Below are positions 1 to 10,497 of a DNA stretch of 64,000 bases, piece by piece (position 1 is the first letter of the stretch; every line of letters starts with the position of its first letter). The DNA comes from Streptomyces marincola (GTDB lineage: Bacteria > Actinomycetota > Actinomycetes > Streptomycetales > Streptomycetaceae). A program made the translations under genes and the position numbers. The DNA lies in NCBI RefSeq assembly GCF_020410765.1, contig NZ_CP084541.1, forward strand, positions 5,227,001-5,291,000, written 5' to 3'. The notes beneath the pieces are model-generated. The model ran no database searches. It saw nothing but the letters and a program-made list of their open reading frames with translations, and was not told the DNA's origin.

Positions 1-354
1 CCCGGCATCCTGGAGCGCGCCGGGGTCAAGGTCGCCATCACCACCGACCACCCCGTGGTGCCCATCAACTTCCTGGTGCACCAGGTCACGCTGTGCGTGA
101 AGGAGGGACTCGACCCCGCCACCGCGCTGCGCACCATCACCACCCACCCGGCCGAGATCATGGGCCTCGACGACCGCGTCGGCAGCCTGCGCACCGGCCT
201 GGACGGCGACGTCGTCATCTGGTCGGGCGACCCGCTGAACGTGATGAGCCGCGCGCTGCGCGTCTTCATCCGGGGGCGCGAGGTCTACACGTGGGACGAG
301 GGCACCCGCACCGGGACCGTGGCCGACCCCTGGTACCGGGAGCCGGTCGCCTGA
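1..354 (+). CDS. amidohydrolase, C-terminal part (cut by window start)
   Basis: The reading frame is open from base 1 and stops at 352-354, so the true start lies outside the window. The visible 117 residues are the C-terminal third of a metal-dependent amidohydrolase of the imidazolonepropionase-like type. TTDHPVVP carries the conserved Asp that usually binds metal and activates water. It is followed by the family's typical end: ALRTITTHPAEIMGLDDRVG, then a DGDVVIWSGDPL beta-strand that closes the composite sheet. The substrate cannot be told from this fragment. The gene converges on glgB with only 22 bases between the stops. Confidence 0.75.
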   Translation, partial: PGILERAGVKVAITTDHPVVPINFLVHQVTLCVKEGLDPATALRTITTHPAEIMGLDDRVGSLRTGLDGDVVIWSGDPLNVMSRALRVFIRGREVYTWDEGTRTGTVADPWYREPVA

Positions 355-376
355 CGCGCCCGCGCGCCCCGCCGGG

Positions 377-2536
377 TCACACCGGGCGCAGCCAGACGGT
401 GGCCAGGGGCGGGAGCGTGAGCACGAGGCTGGCCCCGTGGCCGTGGCTCGGCGTGGGGGACGCCGGCACGGGCGCGGCCGTGGTGACGCCGCTGCCGCCG
501 TACGCGGCGGCGTCGGTGTTCAGCGCCTCCCGCCAGGCACCGGCCACCGGCGGCACGCCGACGCGGTAGCCGTGCCGCGCCACGGGGGAGAAGTGGCAGA
601 CGACCAGGAGCGGGGAGCCGTCGGAGGCGAAGCGGAGGAAGGCGAACAGGTTGTCCCGCGCCGCGTCCGCCTCGACCCACGAGAAGCCGCCGGGGTCGGT
701 GTCGCGTTCCCACAGCGCCGGGGTGGCGCGGTAGCCGGTGTTCAGGTCGCGGACCAGGCGCTGCACCCCGGCGTGGTCGCCGGCCGCCACGTAGCCGGGG
801 TCGAGCACCCACCACTGCGGGCCCGTCTCCTCCGACCACTCGGCCCCCTGGGCGAACTCCTGCCCCATGAAGAGGAGCTGCTTGCCCGGGTGCGCCCACA
901 TGAACGCCAGGTAGGCGCGCAGGTCGGCGCGTTGCCGCCACCAGTCGCCCGGCATCTTCGACACCAGGGCCCGCTTGCCGTGCACCACCTCGTCGTGCGA
1001 GATCGGCAGGACGTAGTTCTCCGAGTAGGCGTACACCATGGAGAACGTCATGTCGCCGTGGTGCCACCCGCGGTGCACGGGGTCCTTGGACATGTACCGC
1101 AGCGAGTCGTGCATCCAGCCCATGTTCCACTTGAAGCCGAAGCCGAGGCCCCCGTGCTCCGTGGCGCGGGTGACGCCGTCCCACGCGGTGGACTCCTCGG
1201 CCACGGTCAGCACGCCGGGGCAGCGGCGGTACACGGTGGCGTTCATCTCCTGGAGGAACGCCACCGCGTCCCAGTTCTCCCGGCCGCCCTCGGCGTTGGG
1301 CAGCCACTCGCCCTCCGCGCGCGAGTAGTCGAGGTAGAGCATCGAGGCGACCGCGTCCACGCGCAGGCCGTCGATGTGGTACTCCTCGCACCAGAACACG
1401 GCGTTGGCGACGAGGAAGTTGCGCACCTCGCGGCGTCCGAAGTCGAATTCGAGCGTGCCCCAGTCGGGGTGCTCGGCGCGGCGCGGGTCGGGGTGCTCGT
1501 AGCAGGGCGTGCCGTCGAACGCGGCCAGCGCCCACTCGTCCTTCGGGAAGTGCGCGGGGACCCAGTCCATCAGCACGCCGATGCCGGCTCGGTGCAGGGA
1601 GTCGACGAGGAACTTGAAGTCGTCGGGCGTGCCGAGGCGCGCCGTCGGCGCGTAGTAGCCGGTCACCTGGTAGCCCCAGGAGCCGCCGAACGGGTGCTCG
1701 GCCGGCGGCATCAGCTCGACGTGGGTGAAGCCGAGGTCGCGGACGTAGGCGGGCAGCTGCTCCGCGAGCCCCCGGTAGTCCAGCCCGGGCCGCCAGGAGG
1801 GCAGGTGCAGTTCGTACACGGACATCGGCGCGGCGTGCGCGGGCCGCTCGGCGCGGCGGTCCAGCCACTCGGCGTCGCCCCACGCGTAGTCGCTGCGGTG
1901 GACCACGGACGCGGTCGCGGGCGGGCACTCGGTGGCCAGGGCGAGCGGGTCGGCGCGCAGCGCGTGGGTGCCGTCGGCCCGGCAGACGTCGTACTTGTAG
2001 CGGGTGCCGGGGCCGACGCCCGGCACGAACAGCTCCCACACGCCCGACGCGCCCAGCGAGCGCATCGGGAAGCCGGTGCCGTCCCAGCCGTTGAAGTCGG
2101 CGGCGACGCGCACGCCGCGCGCGTTCGGCGCCCACACGGTGAACCGGGTGCCCGTCACGCCCTGGTGCGTCATCGGCCGGGCGCCGAGCGCCTCCCACAG
2201 GCGTTCGTGCCGGCCCTCGGAGATCAGGTGCAGGTCGACCTCGCCCAGGGCGGGCAGGAAGCGGTACGGGTCGTGGGCGCGGCTGCGGGTGCCGTCCGGC
2301 CACGTCACCTGCGGGCGCGGGTCGGCCGCGGGTCCTGGGGGGAGGACGGCGGAGAAGAGCCCGTCGCCCTCGGGGGCCAGCTCGGCGCCCCGGACCGTGA
2401 CCCTGCGGGCCAGCGGGCGCAGCACGCGCACCAGGGTGCCGCCGGGCGCGGGGTGGGCGCCGAGCAGCGCGTGCGGGTCGTGGTGCTCGCCGGCGAGCAG
2501 CCGGGTCCGGTCCGCCTGGGACAGCGTCGCGTGCAC
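377..2536 (-). CDS. glgB: 1,4-alpha-glucan branching enzyme GlgB
   Basis: This 719-residue GH13 branching enzyme cuts alpha-1,4 chains and re-attaches them as alpha-1,6 branches. It is the last step of the cytoplasmic GlgE route. An N-terminal carbohydrate-binding domain (about residues 10-200) precedes the (beta/alpha)8 barrel. Catalytic blocks are visible: GLRVDAVASMLY holds the nucleophile Asp, TVAEES the acid/base Glu, and PISHDEVVHGK the third carboxylate. The GTG start at 2536 is preceded by a purine-rich GGAAAGGAA about 10 bases upstream. The gene lies about 100 bases after mak in the glgE-treS-mak-glgB series, and its length is normal for bacterial GlgB. Confidence 0.96.
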   Translation of the reverse strand: MHATLSQADRTRLLAGEHHDPHALLGAHPAPGGTLVRVLRPLARRVTVRGAELAPEGDGLFSAVLPPGPAADPRPQVTWPDGTRSRAHDPYRFLPALGEVDLHLISEGRHERLWEALGARPMTHQGVTGTRFTVWAPNARGVRVAADFNGWDGTGFPMRSLGASGVWELFVPGVGPGTRYKYDVCRADGTHALRADPLALATECPPATASVVHRSDYAWGDAEWLDRRAERPAHAAPMSVYELHLPSWRPGLDYRGLAEQLPAYVRDLGFTHVELMPPAEHPFGGSWGYQVTGYYAPTARLGTPDDFKFLVDSLHRAGIGVLMDWVPAHFPKDEWALAAFDGTPCYEHPDPRRAEHPDWGTLEFDFGRREVRNFLVANAVFWCEEYHIDGLRVDAVASMLYLDYSRAEGEWLPNAEGGRENWDAVAFLQEMNATVYRRCPGVLTVAEESTAWDGVTRATEHGGLGFGFKWNMGWMHDSLRYMSKDPVHRGWHHGDMTFSMVYAYSENYVLPISHDEVVHGKRALVSKMPGDWWRQRADLRAYLAFMWAHPGKQLLFMGQEFAQGAEWSEETGPQWWVLDPGYVAAGDHAGVQRLVRDLNTGYRATPALWERDTDPGGFSWVEADAARDNLFAFLRFASDGSPLLVVCHFSPVARHGYRVGVPPVAGAWREALNTDAAAYGGSGVTTAAPVPASPTPSHGHGASLVLTLPPLATVWLRPV

Positions 2537-2635
2537 AGCGAATGCGTTCCTTTCCTCGCCCGCGGGACCCGGGCGGGCCCGGCGGGCGGCTCCTTGCCGC
2601 CGGAGGCCGCGTCCTCGCGGACGCCGCCGCGGATG

Positions 2636-4129
2636 TCAGTCGGCGCCCTGGGCCAGGCGGCGGATCGCCGCCATCGGGACGTGCAGCCACGCCGGGCGGT
2701 GCCTGGCCTCGTACAGCACCTCGTAGACGGCCTTGTCCGTCTCGTAGGCGAGCAGCAGTTCGCGCTGCGCCAGCGGGTCGTTGCCCGACGCCTCGGCGTA
2801 GCCGCGGCAGTAGGCGGCCCGGTTGGCCCGGGACCACTCCTCGACCCACGGGCCGCCGGTGCGGTGCTGGCAGGCCGCGTAGTCGAACGACCGCAGCATC
2901 CCCGCGACGTCCCGCACGGGCGGCCCGGGGCGGCGCCGGTCGGTCAGCGGCCTGGCGGGCTCGCCCTCGAAGTCGATCACCGACCAGTGGGAGCCGCGGC
3001 CCCTGGGGTCGGGTGTGAGGAGCACCTGGCCGAGGTGCAGGTCGCCGTGCAGGCGTTGGACGGGGCAGGTGCCGCCGCGCCGCGCGAAGGCGCCGAGCGC
3101 CTCGTAGGCGCGCCGCAGCCCCGAGCCGTAGGGGCGCAGCGCGGGCACGGCCGCGGTGGCCTCGGTGAGCCGTTCGACCATGCCGGTCGCGGTCTGTTCG
3201 AGCTGCGGGCGGCGCAGGACGTCCGTGGGCAGCGCGCCGGCGAGCGCGGTGTGCACCTCGGCCGTCGCGCGGCCGAGTGAGTGGGACGCGGAGGTGAAGT
3301 CGGTGCGGTGGCCCAGGGACTGGAGCGCCAGCTGCCAGCCGTCGACCGAGCCGCCGAGGAACGGCGTGAGCACCCCGAGCGTCAGCGGCTCGGGCGCCCG
3401 CTCCGCCGGGGAGCGGTCGCCGTCGGGCGGCGGTTCCTGGACGTGCGCCTCGAACCAGGCGGCGGGGGCCGGCACCCGGTCGGAGCCCGCCTCGGCCAGC
3501 GCGAGCGGCAGTTCGAGGTCGGGGTTGACGCCGGGGCTGACGCGGCGGAACAGCTTCAGGATGTGCGCGTCGCCGTACACCACCGAGGAGTTGGACTGCT
3601 CGCCGGTGAGGACGCGGGGCGGCAGCCCGGCGGGCACCGAGGCGCCGGGGGCCGGCGTGAAGCGGAGGGCGCCGATGCGGCCCGGCGTGCGCAGCCGTTC
3701 CAGCAGCAGGCCGGCGAGCCGGGGGTCGTGCAGGGCCTCGTACACGGCCCGGCCGCGCAGCGGCCCCTCGGTCGGGCGCCCCACGAGGGCGGGGCCGAGC
3801 GCGGGCGGCAGCGCGGGTCTGACGCCGAGCAGCACCTGGTAGCAGTCGCCCGAGGGCGGGGCCTGCGCCGGGTCGCCCTCCTCCGCGCGGGTGCGGATCA
3901 GCAGGTGCAGCAGCCCGGGCGCGGTGCCCTGGGCGGTGCAGGGCAGCAGTTCGGTCGCGGCGACCAGGGTGAGCCCGCCCATCGGGCGGCCCTTGCCGGC
4001 GAACCAGCGCTGCCCGGGGAGCCAGCGCGCGAGCAGACCGGTCAGGGAGCGGAGCAGGGCGCCGCCCTGCGGCGCGTCGGCGAGCGGGGTCCGGGCCGGA
4101 GCCGTCCGGGGCGGGGAGCTTTCCGACAT
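2636..4129 (-). CDS. mak: maltokinase (Pep2/Mak)
   Basis: The enzyme phosphorylates maltose from TreS to maltose-1-phosphate, the GlgE substrate. The 497 residues show a kinase-like fold: LPGQRWFAGKGR near the N-terminus is typical of Mak, RLHGDLHLGQVLLT is the catalytic loop and SVIDFEGEPARP the metal-binding DFE-type motif. An ATG seven codons upstream (4150) is possible, but MSESS at 4129 has AAAGGA at a good distance and is preferred. A 206-base gap with a composite hairpin and its own possible -10 box separates mak from treS, so mak-glgB may be partly independent of glgE-treS. Confidence 0.93.
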   Translation of the reverse strand: MSESSPPRTAPARTPLADAPQGGALLRSLTGLLARWLPGQRWFAGKGRPMGGLTLVAATELLPCTAQGTAPGLLHLLIRTRAEEGDPAQAPPSGDCYQVLLGVRPALPPALGPALVGRPTEGPLRGRAVYEALHDPRLAGLLLERLRTPGRIGALRFTPAPGASVPAGLPPRVLTGEQSNSSVVYGDAHILKLFRRVSPGVNPDLELPLALAEAGSDRVPAPAAWFEAHVQEPPPDGDRSPAERAPEPLTLGVLTPFLGGSVDGWQLALQSLGHRTDFTSASHSLGRATAEVHTALAGALPTDVLRRPQLEQTATGMVERLTEATAAVPALRPYGSGLRRAYEALGAFARRGGTCPVQRLHGDLHLGQVLLTPDPRGRGSHWSVIDFEGEPARPLTDRRRPGPPVRDVAGMLRSFDYAACQHRTGGPWVEEWSRANRAAYCRGYAEASGNDPLAQRELLLAYETDKAVYEVLYEARHRPAWLHVPMAAIRRLAQGAD

Positions 4130-4152
4130 GGCGTCCTTTCCCCGGGGCACGG

Positions 4153-4158
4153 ATTATG
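4153..4158 (-). promoter_or_regulatory. possible -10 box for mak-glgB
   Basis: On the minus strand CATAAT lies 23 bases before the mak ATG, in the treS-mak gap. No convincing -35 hexamer is seen at 16-19 bases. It would give a leader of about 17 bases that includes the AAAGGA ribosome site. Confidence 0.3.
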
Positions 4159-4276
4159 TGACGAAGTGTCCCGGATTGAGACGTGGGTTGCCCAGCGGTG
4201 CGGGACGTGTCGTGAAGGAACCCGACCGTGCGGGTGAGGCCCGTAACGCAGATGGAGGGTTATGGGCAACGCTTGG

Positions 4277-4326
4277 CGTACGGGGAGGCTTCCCCCAGAG
4301 GGCTGGGGGTAAGCCTGTCCCGTACG
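4277..4326 (-). repeat. composite palindrome between treS and mak
   Basis: The outer arms CGTACGGG (4277-4284) and CCCGTACG (4319-4326) pair exactly. The middle arms AGGCTT and AAGCCT pair next, and the inner arms CCCCCAG and CTGGGGG close on a short loop. This 50-base structure starts just past the treS stop. It could be a terminator or mRNA-processing hairpin after treS, or a dispersed REP-like palindrome. There is no U-rich tail. Confidence 0.6.
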
Positions 4327-4335
4327 GTCTTCGGC

Positions 4336-6035
<1,700 letters not shown>

Positions 6036-6039
<4 letters not shown>

Positions 6040-8072
6040 GGTGTGGGTGACCCTCCGGTCTGTGAGGACGGTCGCAGGGCCAAGATGTGGGCCGAGGAGG
6101 CGTACGCATCCGCACGGCCCGGCTCAAGCCGTACATAGTTGTCCCTGCCCCAGTGGTAGGTCTCTCCGGTGAGCTCGTCGCACACCGGGAAGGACTCGGC
6201 ACCCGTCTCCTGAGCGGGTGTGAGGCCGTAGCCCTTGAGTTGCTCCATGTCCAACGAGACCGTTGCTTCGTGGGTGTGGTGGGGATCGAGGTTGACCACG
6301 ATCAGTACGCAGTCGGCGTGAGGTGTCCGCGAGCGCTTCGAGTAGGCCAGGATGTGGTCGTTGTCCGTGCGGTGGAAGTGCAGATCGCGCAGCTGGCGCA
6401 GGGCGGGGTGGCTGCGGCGCAAGGTGTTCAGCACGGTGATCAGCGGTGCGATGGACGTGCCCGCCGCCCGCGCCCCGGCCCAGTCGCGGGGTCGCAGCTG
6501 GAACTTCTCCGAGTCCTGGTACTCCTCGCTGCCCGGCGCGGCCGGGGTGTTCTCGCACAGCTCGTAGCCGGAGTACATGCCCCAGCTCGGCGACAGCGTC
6601 GCGGCCAGCACGGCCCGGGTCTCGAACGCGGCCCGCCCGCCGTGCTGGAGGTAGGCGTGGAGGATGTCGGGCGTGTTGACGAAGAAGTTGGGGCGCATGT
6701 ATGGCGCCGTCTCGCGCGTCAGCTCCGTCAGGTACTCCGTCAGCTCCTGCTTGGTGTTGCGCCAGGTGAAGTAGGTGTACGACTGCTGGAAGCCGATCTG
6801 CGCGAGCGTCCGCATCATGGCGGGCCGCGTGAACGCCTCGGCCAGGAAGATGACATCGGGATCGGTGCGGTTGATCTCCGCGATGACCTTCTCCCAGAAG
6901 ACCACGGGCTTGGTGTGCGGATTGTCCACGCGGAAGACGCGCACGCCGTGCGCCATCCACAGCCGCAGGACGCGCAGCGTCTCCGTGACCAGGCCGCGGA
7001 AGTCGTTCTCGAACGAGATCGGGTAGATGTCCTGGTACTTCTTCGGCGGGTTCTCGGCGAACGCGATGCTCCCGTCGCCGCGCCTGCGGAACCATTCGGG
7101 GTGCGATTTCACCCACGGGTGGTCAGGGCTGCACTGGAGTGCGAAATCGAGGGCGACTTCGAGGCCGAGGGAGCGGGCCGCGGAGACGAACGCGTCGAAG
7201 TCCTCCATCGTGCCGAGGTCGGGGTGGACCGCGTCGTGGCCGCCGTCGGGCGAGCCGATCGCCCAGGGCGAGCCGACGTCGTCGCGGCCCGCGGTCAGCG
7301 CGCCGTTCCTGCCCTTGCGGAACGAGGTGCCGATGGGGTGGACCGGCGGCAGGTAGACGACGTCGAAGCCCATCTCCGCGATGGCGGGCAGCCGCTCGGC
7401 CGCGGTCCTGAAGGTGCCGTGCGCAGGCCGGCGGCCCCGGCCCGCCACGGCACCCTCGGAGCGCGGGAAGAACTCGTACCACGAGCCGAACAGCGCGCGT
7501 TCGCGCTCCACGAGCAGCGGCATCGGCCGCGAGGCGGTGAGGAGTTCGCGCAGCGGGTGGCGGGCGAGCACGGCCGTCACCTCGGGGGTCAGGGCGGACG
7601 CGAGCCGCACGGTAGGGGGGAGCGAGGCGTCCGCCAGCGCGACGACGGCGGCCAGGACGACGTCCTTGCCCTCGCTCTTGGGCACGGCCGCGGCCGCCTG
7701 CTGGAGCAGCTGCGCGCCTTCCGACAGGGTCAGTTCGGTGTCGACGCCCGCGGGGATCTTGACGCGGGCGACATCGCGCCAGGAGGCGACGGGGTCGCCC
7801 CACGCCTCCACCGCGAAGGTCCAGCGCCCCTCGCTGTCGGGGGTCACCTCGGCTCCCCAGCGGTCGGTGCCGGGGGCGAGTTCGCGCATGGGGGTCCAGG
7901 GGCCGCCGCGCCCGTTCGGGTCGCGCAGGACGACGTTGGCCCCGACCGCCTCCGCGCCCTCCCGGAAGACGGTGGCGCTGACCTGGAAGGTCTCGCCCGG
8001 CACCGCCTTGACGGGGCGCCGCCCGCAGTCAACGCGCGGCTGGACGTCAAGAACAGGGATACGACCGATCAT
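6036..8072 (-). CDS. glgE: alpha-1,4-glucan:maltose-1-phosphate maltosyltransferase GlgE
   Basis: GlgE (GH13_3) adds maltosyl units from maltose-1-phosphate to the non-reducing ends of alpha-glucan. The 678-residue product starts at MIGRIPVLDVQPRVDCGRRP, a typical GlgE opening, with AGGTGA about 10 bases upstream; the frame stays open about 40 codons further but lacks this support. An N-terminal beta-sandwich domain is followed by the catalytic domain with GVRVFRVDNPHTKP (nucleophile Asp), VIFLAEAFTRP (acid/base Glu) and the substrate loop ENPPKKYQDIYP. It is first in the glgE-treS-mak-glgB series and overlaps treS by four bases. Confidence 0.96.
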
Positions 8073-8722
8073 CTGGGGATCACCTGAGAGCGTTGAGGAC
8101 GGACCTGGTTCCTCGAAATGAGGGGTTTCCCTCCCGGAGGAGGGCTTTGTCCTTTGTATCTTCTTCGCTGCTGAGTGGCTGGATTCGAGCATGGCCGCTC
8201 CGGTGCGCGTTCACTCGTGTGGGGGGTGCGCCAACGCTATGCGCCCACTGTCACGGGTACATGTCTGAAGGCTTTCCTGAGGTTTCCCGACCACACCGGC
8301 CATCTCGGCCCGCCTGGCCGGTGCGCGGAGGCGGCCGTGACGCGGGTGGCGCGTGGTGGTTCCCGGGGCGGGGCGGCACCGCGCGAGGCGCCGCCGGCGA
8401 CGCGCGCCGCAGCCGGGAACGCCCGCCGCCGCGCCCCGCGCGGCCCCGGGCCGCCGGGCGGTCCGCACGGGCCCGCGCGGGGGTGTGTCACGCGCGTGTT
8501 GCCGCGGGTTGTGCGGCATGTTGCCGCACTCCCCTTTCGCCCGTGAAAGCCGCTCGGTGCGCCGGTTATACGGCATTATCTCCGTGTTCATGGGGCACGT
8601 CTCAGGTCGATATCGCCGTCCGGTATGCGGTTCACAGCTATGTACCCGCGCAGTAATGTGCCGTCCACCGAACGTCTGGTTCATGACAGACCTTCACCAC
8701 CGCCGACCTCTGAGGTGGATCA
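8073..8722. other. 650-base divergent intergenic region between glgE and the ABC importer
   Basis: No convincing gene is present; the open frames here are arginine/proline-rich GC artefacts. The glgE side (8130-8165) is unusually T-rich and holds CCCTCC/GGAGGG arms at 8133-8148, a possible leader hairpin. The importer side holds an inverted repeat (8511-8529) and a more AT-rich stretch (8565-8660), presumably with promoter elements. GAGGTG precedes the ATG at 8723. Confidence 0.5.
8511..8529. repeat. inverted repeat, possible operator of the ABC importer
   Basis: GTGCGGCA (8511-8518), a 3-base loop, then TGCCGCAC (8522-8529) form a perfect 8-bp inverted repeat. GTTGCCGC also occurs twice 22 bases apart (8498 and 8520). 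The site lies about 195 bases before the substrate-binding protein gene and may be a regulator site. Confidence 0.4.
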
Positions 8723-10393
8723 ATGCGCATAGCAAGACCCAGGGCCGCACGAATCGTCGCGGCCGTCATCGCGGCCGGGCTGGTCGCGACCGGTTGCGCC
8801 AGCGAGCGCGACGACGACGGCGACTCGGGCGACGACTCCCAGCCGTTCGTCTTCGGCGCGGCGGGCGACCCCGCCTCCCTGGACCCCTCGCTTGCCAGCG
8901 ACGGCGAGACCTTCCGCGTCACGCGCCAGGCATTCGAGACGCTGCTCGACCACGAGCCGGGCGGCACCGAACTGGTCGGCGGGCTCGCCGAGGAGTGGAG
9001 CGGCAACGAGACGGGCACCGAGTGGACGTTCACCCTCCGCGAGGGGGTCACCTTCCACGACGGCGCCGAACTCACCGGCGAGGTCGTCTGCGCCAACTTC
9101 GACCGCTGGTACAACTGGTCGGGCACCTACCAGAACACGACCATGTCGTACTACTGGCAGACCGTGTTCGGCGGCTTCGCCGAGAACGAGAGCCCGGAGA
9201 CGCCCGAGCCGAACTACGTCGGCTGCACCGCGCCCGACGAGCTGACGGCCGTCATCGAGGTCGCGGAGCCCTCCGCCAACTACCCGGGCGGCTTCTCCCT
9301 CCAGGCGTTCTCCATCCACTCGCCCGACTCCCTTGAGGCGTACGCCGAGGACGAGGCGAGCGGCGAGGGCGAGAACCTCACCTTCCCCGGCTACAGCCAG
9401 GAGGCCGGCACGGCCGCGGGCACAGGGCCGTTCCAGATCTCCGAGTGGAACAAGGGGAACGGCGAGGTCAGCCTGACCCGGTTCGACGAGTACTGGGGCG
9501 ACGCCGCGGGCGTTCAGGAGCTGATCTTCCGCACGATCCCCGAGGAGGACGCCAGGCGGCAGGCGCTCCAGGCCGGCGACATCCACGGCTACGACCTGGT
9601 CGCGCCCGCCGACGTGGCGACGCTCGCGGGCGAGGGCTTCCAGGTGCCCACGCGCGATGTCTTCAACATCCTCTACCTGGGCATCACCCAGGACAGCAAC
9701 GAGGCGCTCCAGCAGCTCGAGGTCAGGCAGGCGCTGGCGCACGCGATGGACCGCGAGAACATCGTCAGCACCCAGCTGCCCGAGGGCGGCGTGGTGGCCA
9801 GCCAGTTCATGCCGGACACGGTCGCGGGCTTCTCGCCCGACGTCACCACCTACGACTACGACCCCGAGCGCGCCCAGCAGTTGCTCGCGGACGCCGGTGC
9901 GGAGGACCTGGCGGTCGACTTCTGCTACCCGACCGAGGTCACCCGCCCGTACATGCCGGCCCCCGCCGACATCTACGAGCTGCTGAAGGCGGACCTCGAA
10001 GCCGTCGGCATCACCGTCAACCCGGTGCCGCTGAAGTGGAACCCGGACTACACCGAGACCACGCGCGACGGCGGCTGCAACATCTACCTGCTGGGCTGGA
10101 CCGGTGACTTCAACGACGGCTACAACTTCCTCGGCACCTGGTTCGCCGGGTACAGCAAGGAGTGGGGCTTCGAGAACGAGGAGCTGTTCGCCCTGATGGA
10201 CCAGGCCCAGGCCGAGCCCGACGAGGCCGCCCGCGTCGCCATCTACGAGCAGATCAACGAGATGGTGATGGAGTTCCTGCCCGGCGTGCCGATCTCCAGC
10301 TCGCCGCCCTCCATCGCGTTCTCCGCCGACGTCAACCCGCCGACGGTCTCGCCGCTGACGCAGGAGAACTTCGCCGAGGTCTCCTTCAAGTAG
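8723..10393 (+). CDS. ABC importer substrate-binding lipoprotein, family 5 (peptide type)
   Basis: A 556-residue extracytoplasmic lipoprotein binds the solute for the importer encoded downstream. The N-terminus is a lipoprotein signal: Arg-rich start, hydrophobic AAVIAAGLVATGC, lipobox Cys at residue 25, then an acidic linker. The mature part matches SBP family 5 (DppA/OppA-like): a GDPASLDPSLASDG-type opening, EWTFTLREGVTFHDGAEL, and ALAHAMDRENIV in the second lobe. These proteins usually bind di- or oligopeptides, but some bind sugars or nickel, so the ligand is open. The position between alpha-glucan genes makes a glucan-derived oligosaccharide worth testing. ATG at 8723 has GAGGTG five bases upstream. 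Confidence 0.9.
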   Translation: MRIARPRAARIVAAVIAAGLVATGCASERDDDGDSGDDSQPFVFGAAGDPASLDPSLASDGETFRVTRQAFETLLDHEPGGTELVGGLAEEWSGNETGTEWTFTLREGVTFHDGAELTGEVVCANFDRWYNWSGTYQNTTMSYYWQTVFGGFAENESPETPEPNYVGCTAPDELTAVIEVAEPSANYPGGFSLQAFSIHSPDSLEAYAEDEASGEGENLTFPGYSQEAGTAAGTGPFQISEWNKGNGEVSLTRFDEYWGDAAGVQELIFRTIPEEDARRQALQAGDIHGYDLVAPADVATLAGEGFQVPTRDVFNILYLGITQDSNEALQQLEVRQALAHAMDRENIVSTQLPEGGVVASQFMPDTVAGFSPDVTTYDYDPERAQQLLADAGAEDLAVDFCYPTEVTRPYMPAPADIYELLKADLEAVGITVNPVPLKWNPDYTETTRDGGCNIYLLGWTGDFNDGYNFLGTWFAGYSKEWGFENEELFALMDQAQAEPDEAARVAIYEQINEMVMEFLPGVPISSSPPSIAFSADVNPPTVSPLTQENFAEVSFK

Positions 10394-10417
10394 CTCAGCC
10401 GCAGGCCCAGGAACGAT

Positions 10418-10447
10418 CCGCCCGGCCACCACCACGTGGCCGGGCGG
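10418..10447 (+). terminator. intercistronic hairpin between binding protein and permease genes
   Basis: The arms CCGCCCGGCCAC (10418-10429) and GTGGCCGGGCGG (10436-10447) pair perfectly over 12 bp with a 6-base loop, 24 bases after the stop. There is no T-run. It is probably a partial terminator or 3-prime stabiliser that makes the binding protein more abundant than the permease. Confidence 0.65.
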
Positions 10448-10497
10448 ACCTGTGGAACCCGGGCCCACCAGGCTCACGCAGAAAGGGGAGCCCTTCG

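Noticed and set aside
437..3280. Very long plus-strand open frame opposite glgB and mak
   Set aside because: It is His/Arg/Val-rich without domains and mirrors the codon bias of the two real minus-strand genes. This is typical of GC shadows.
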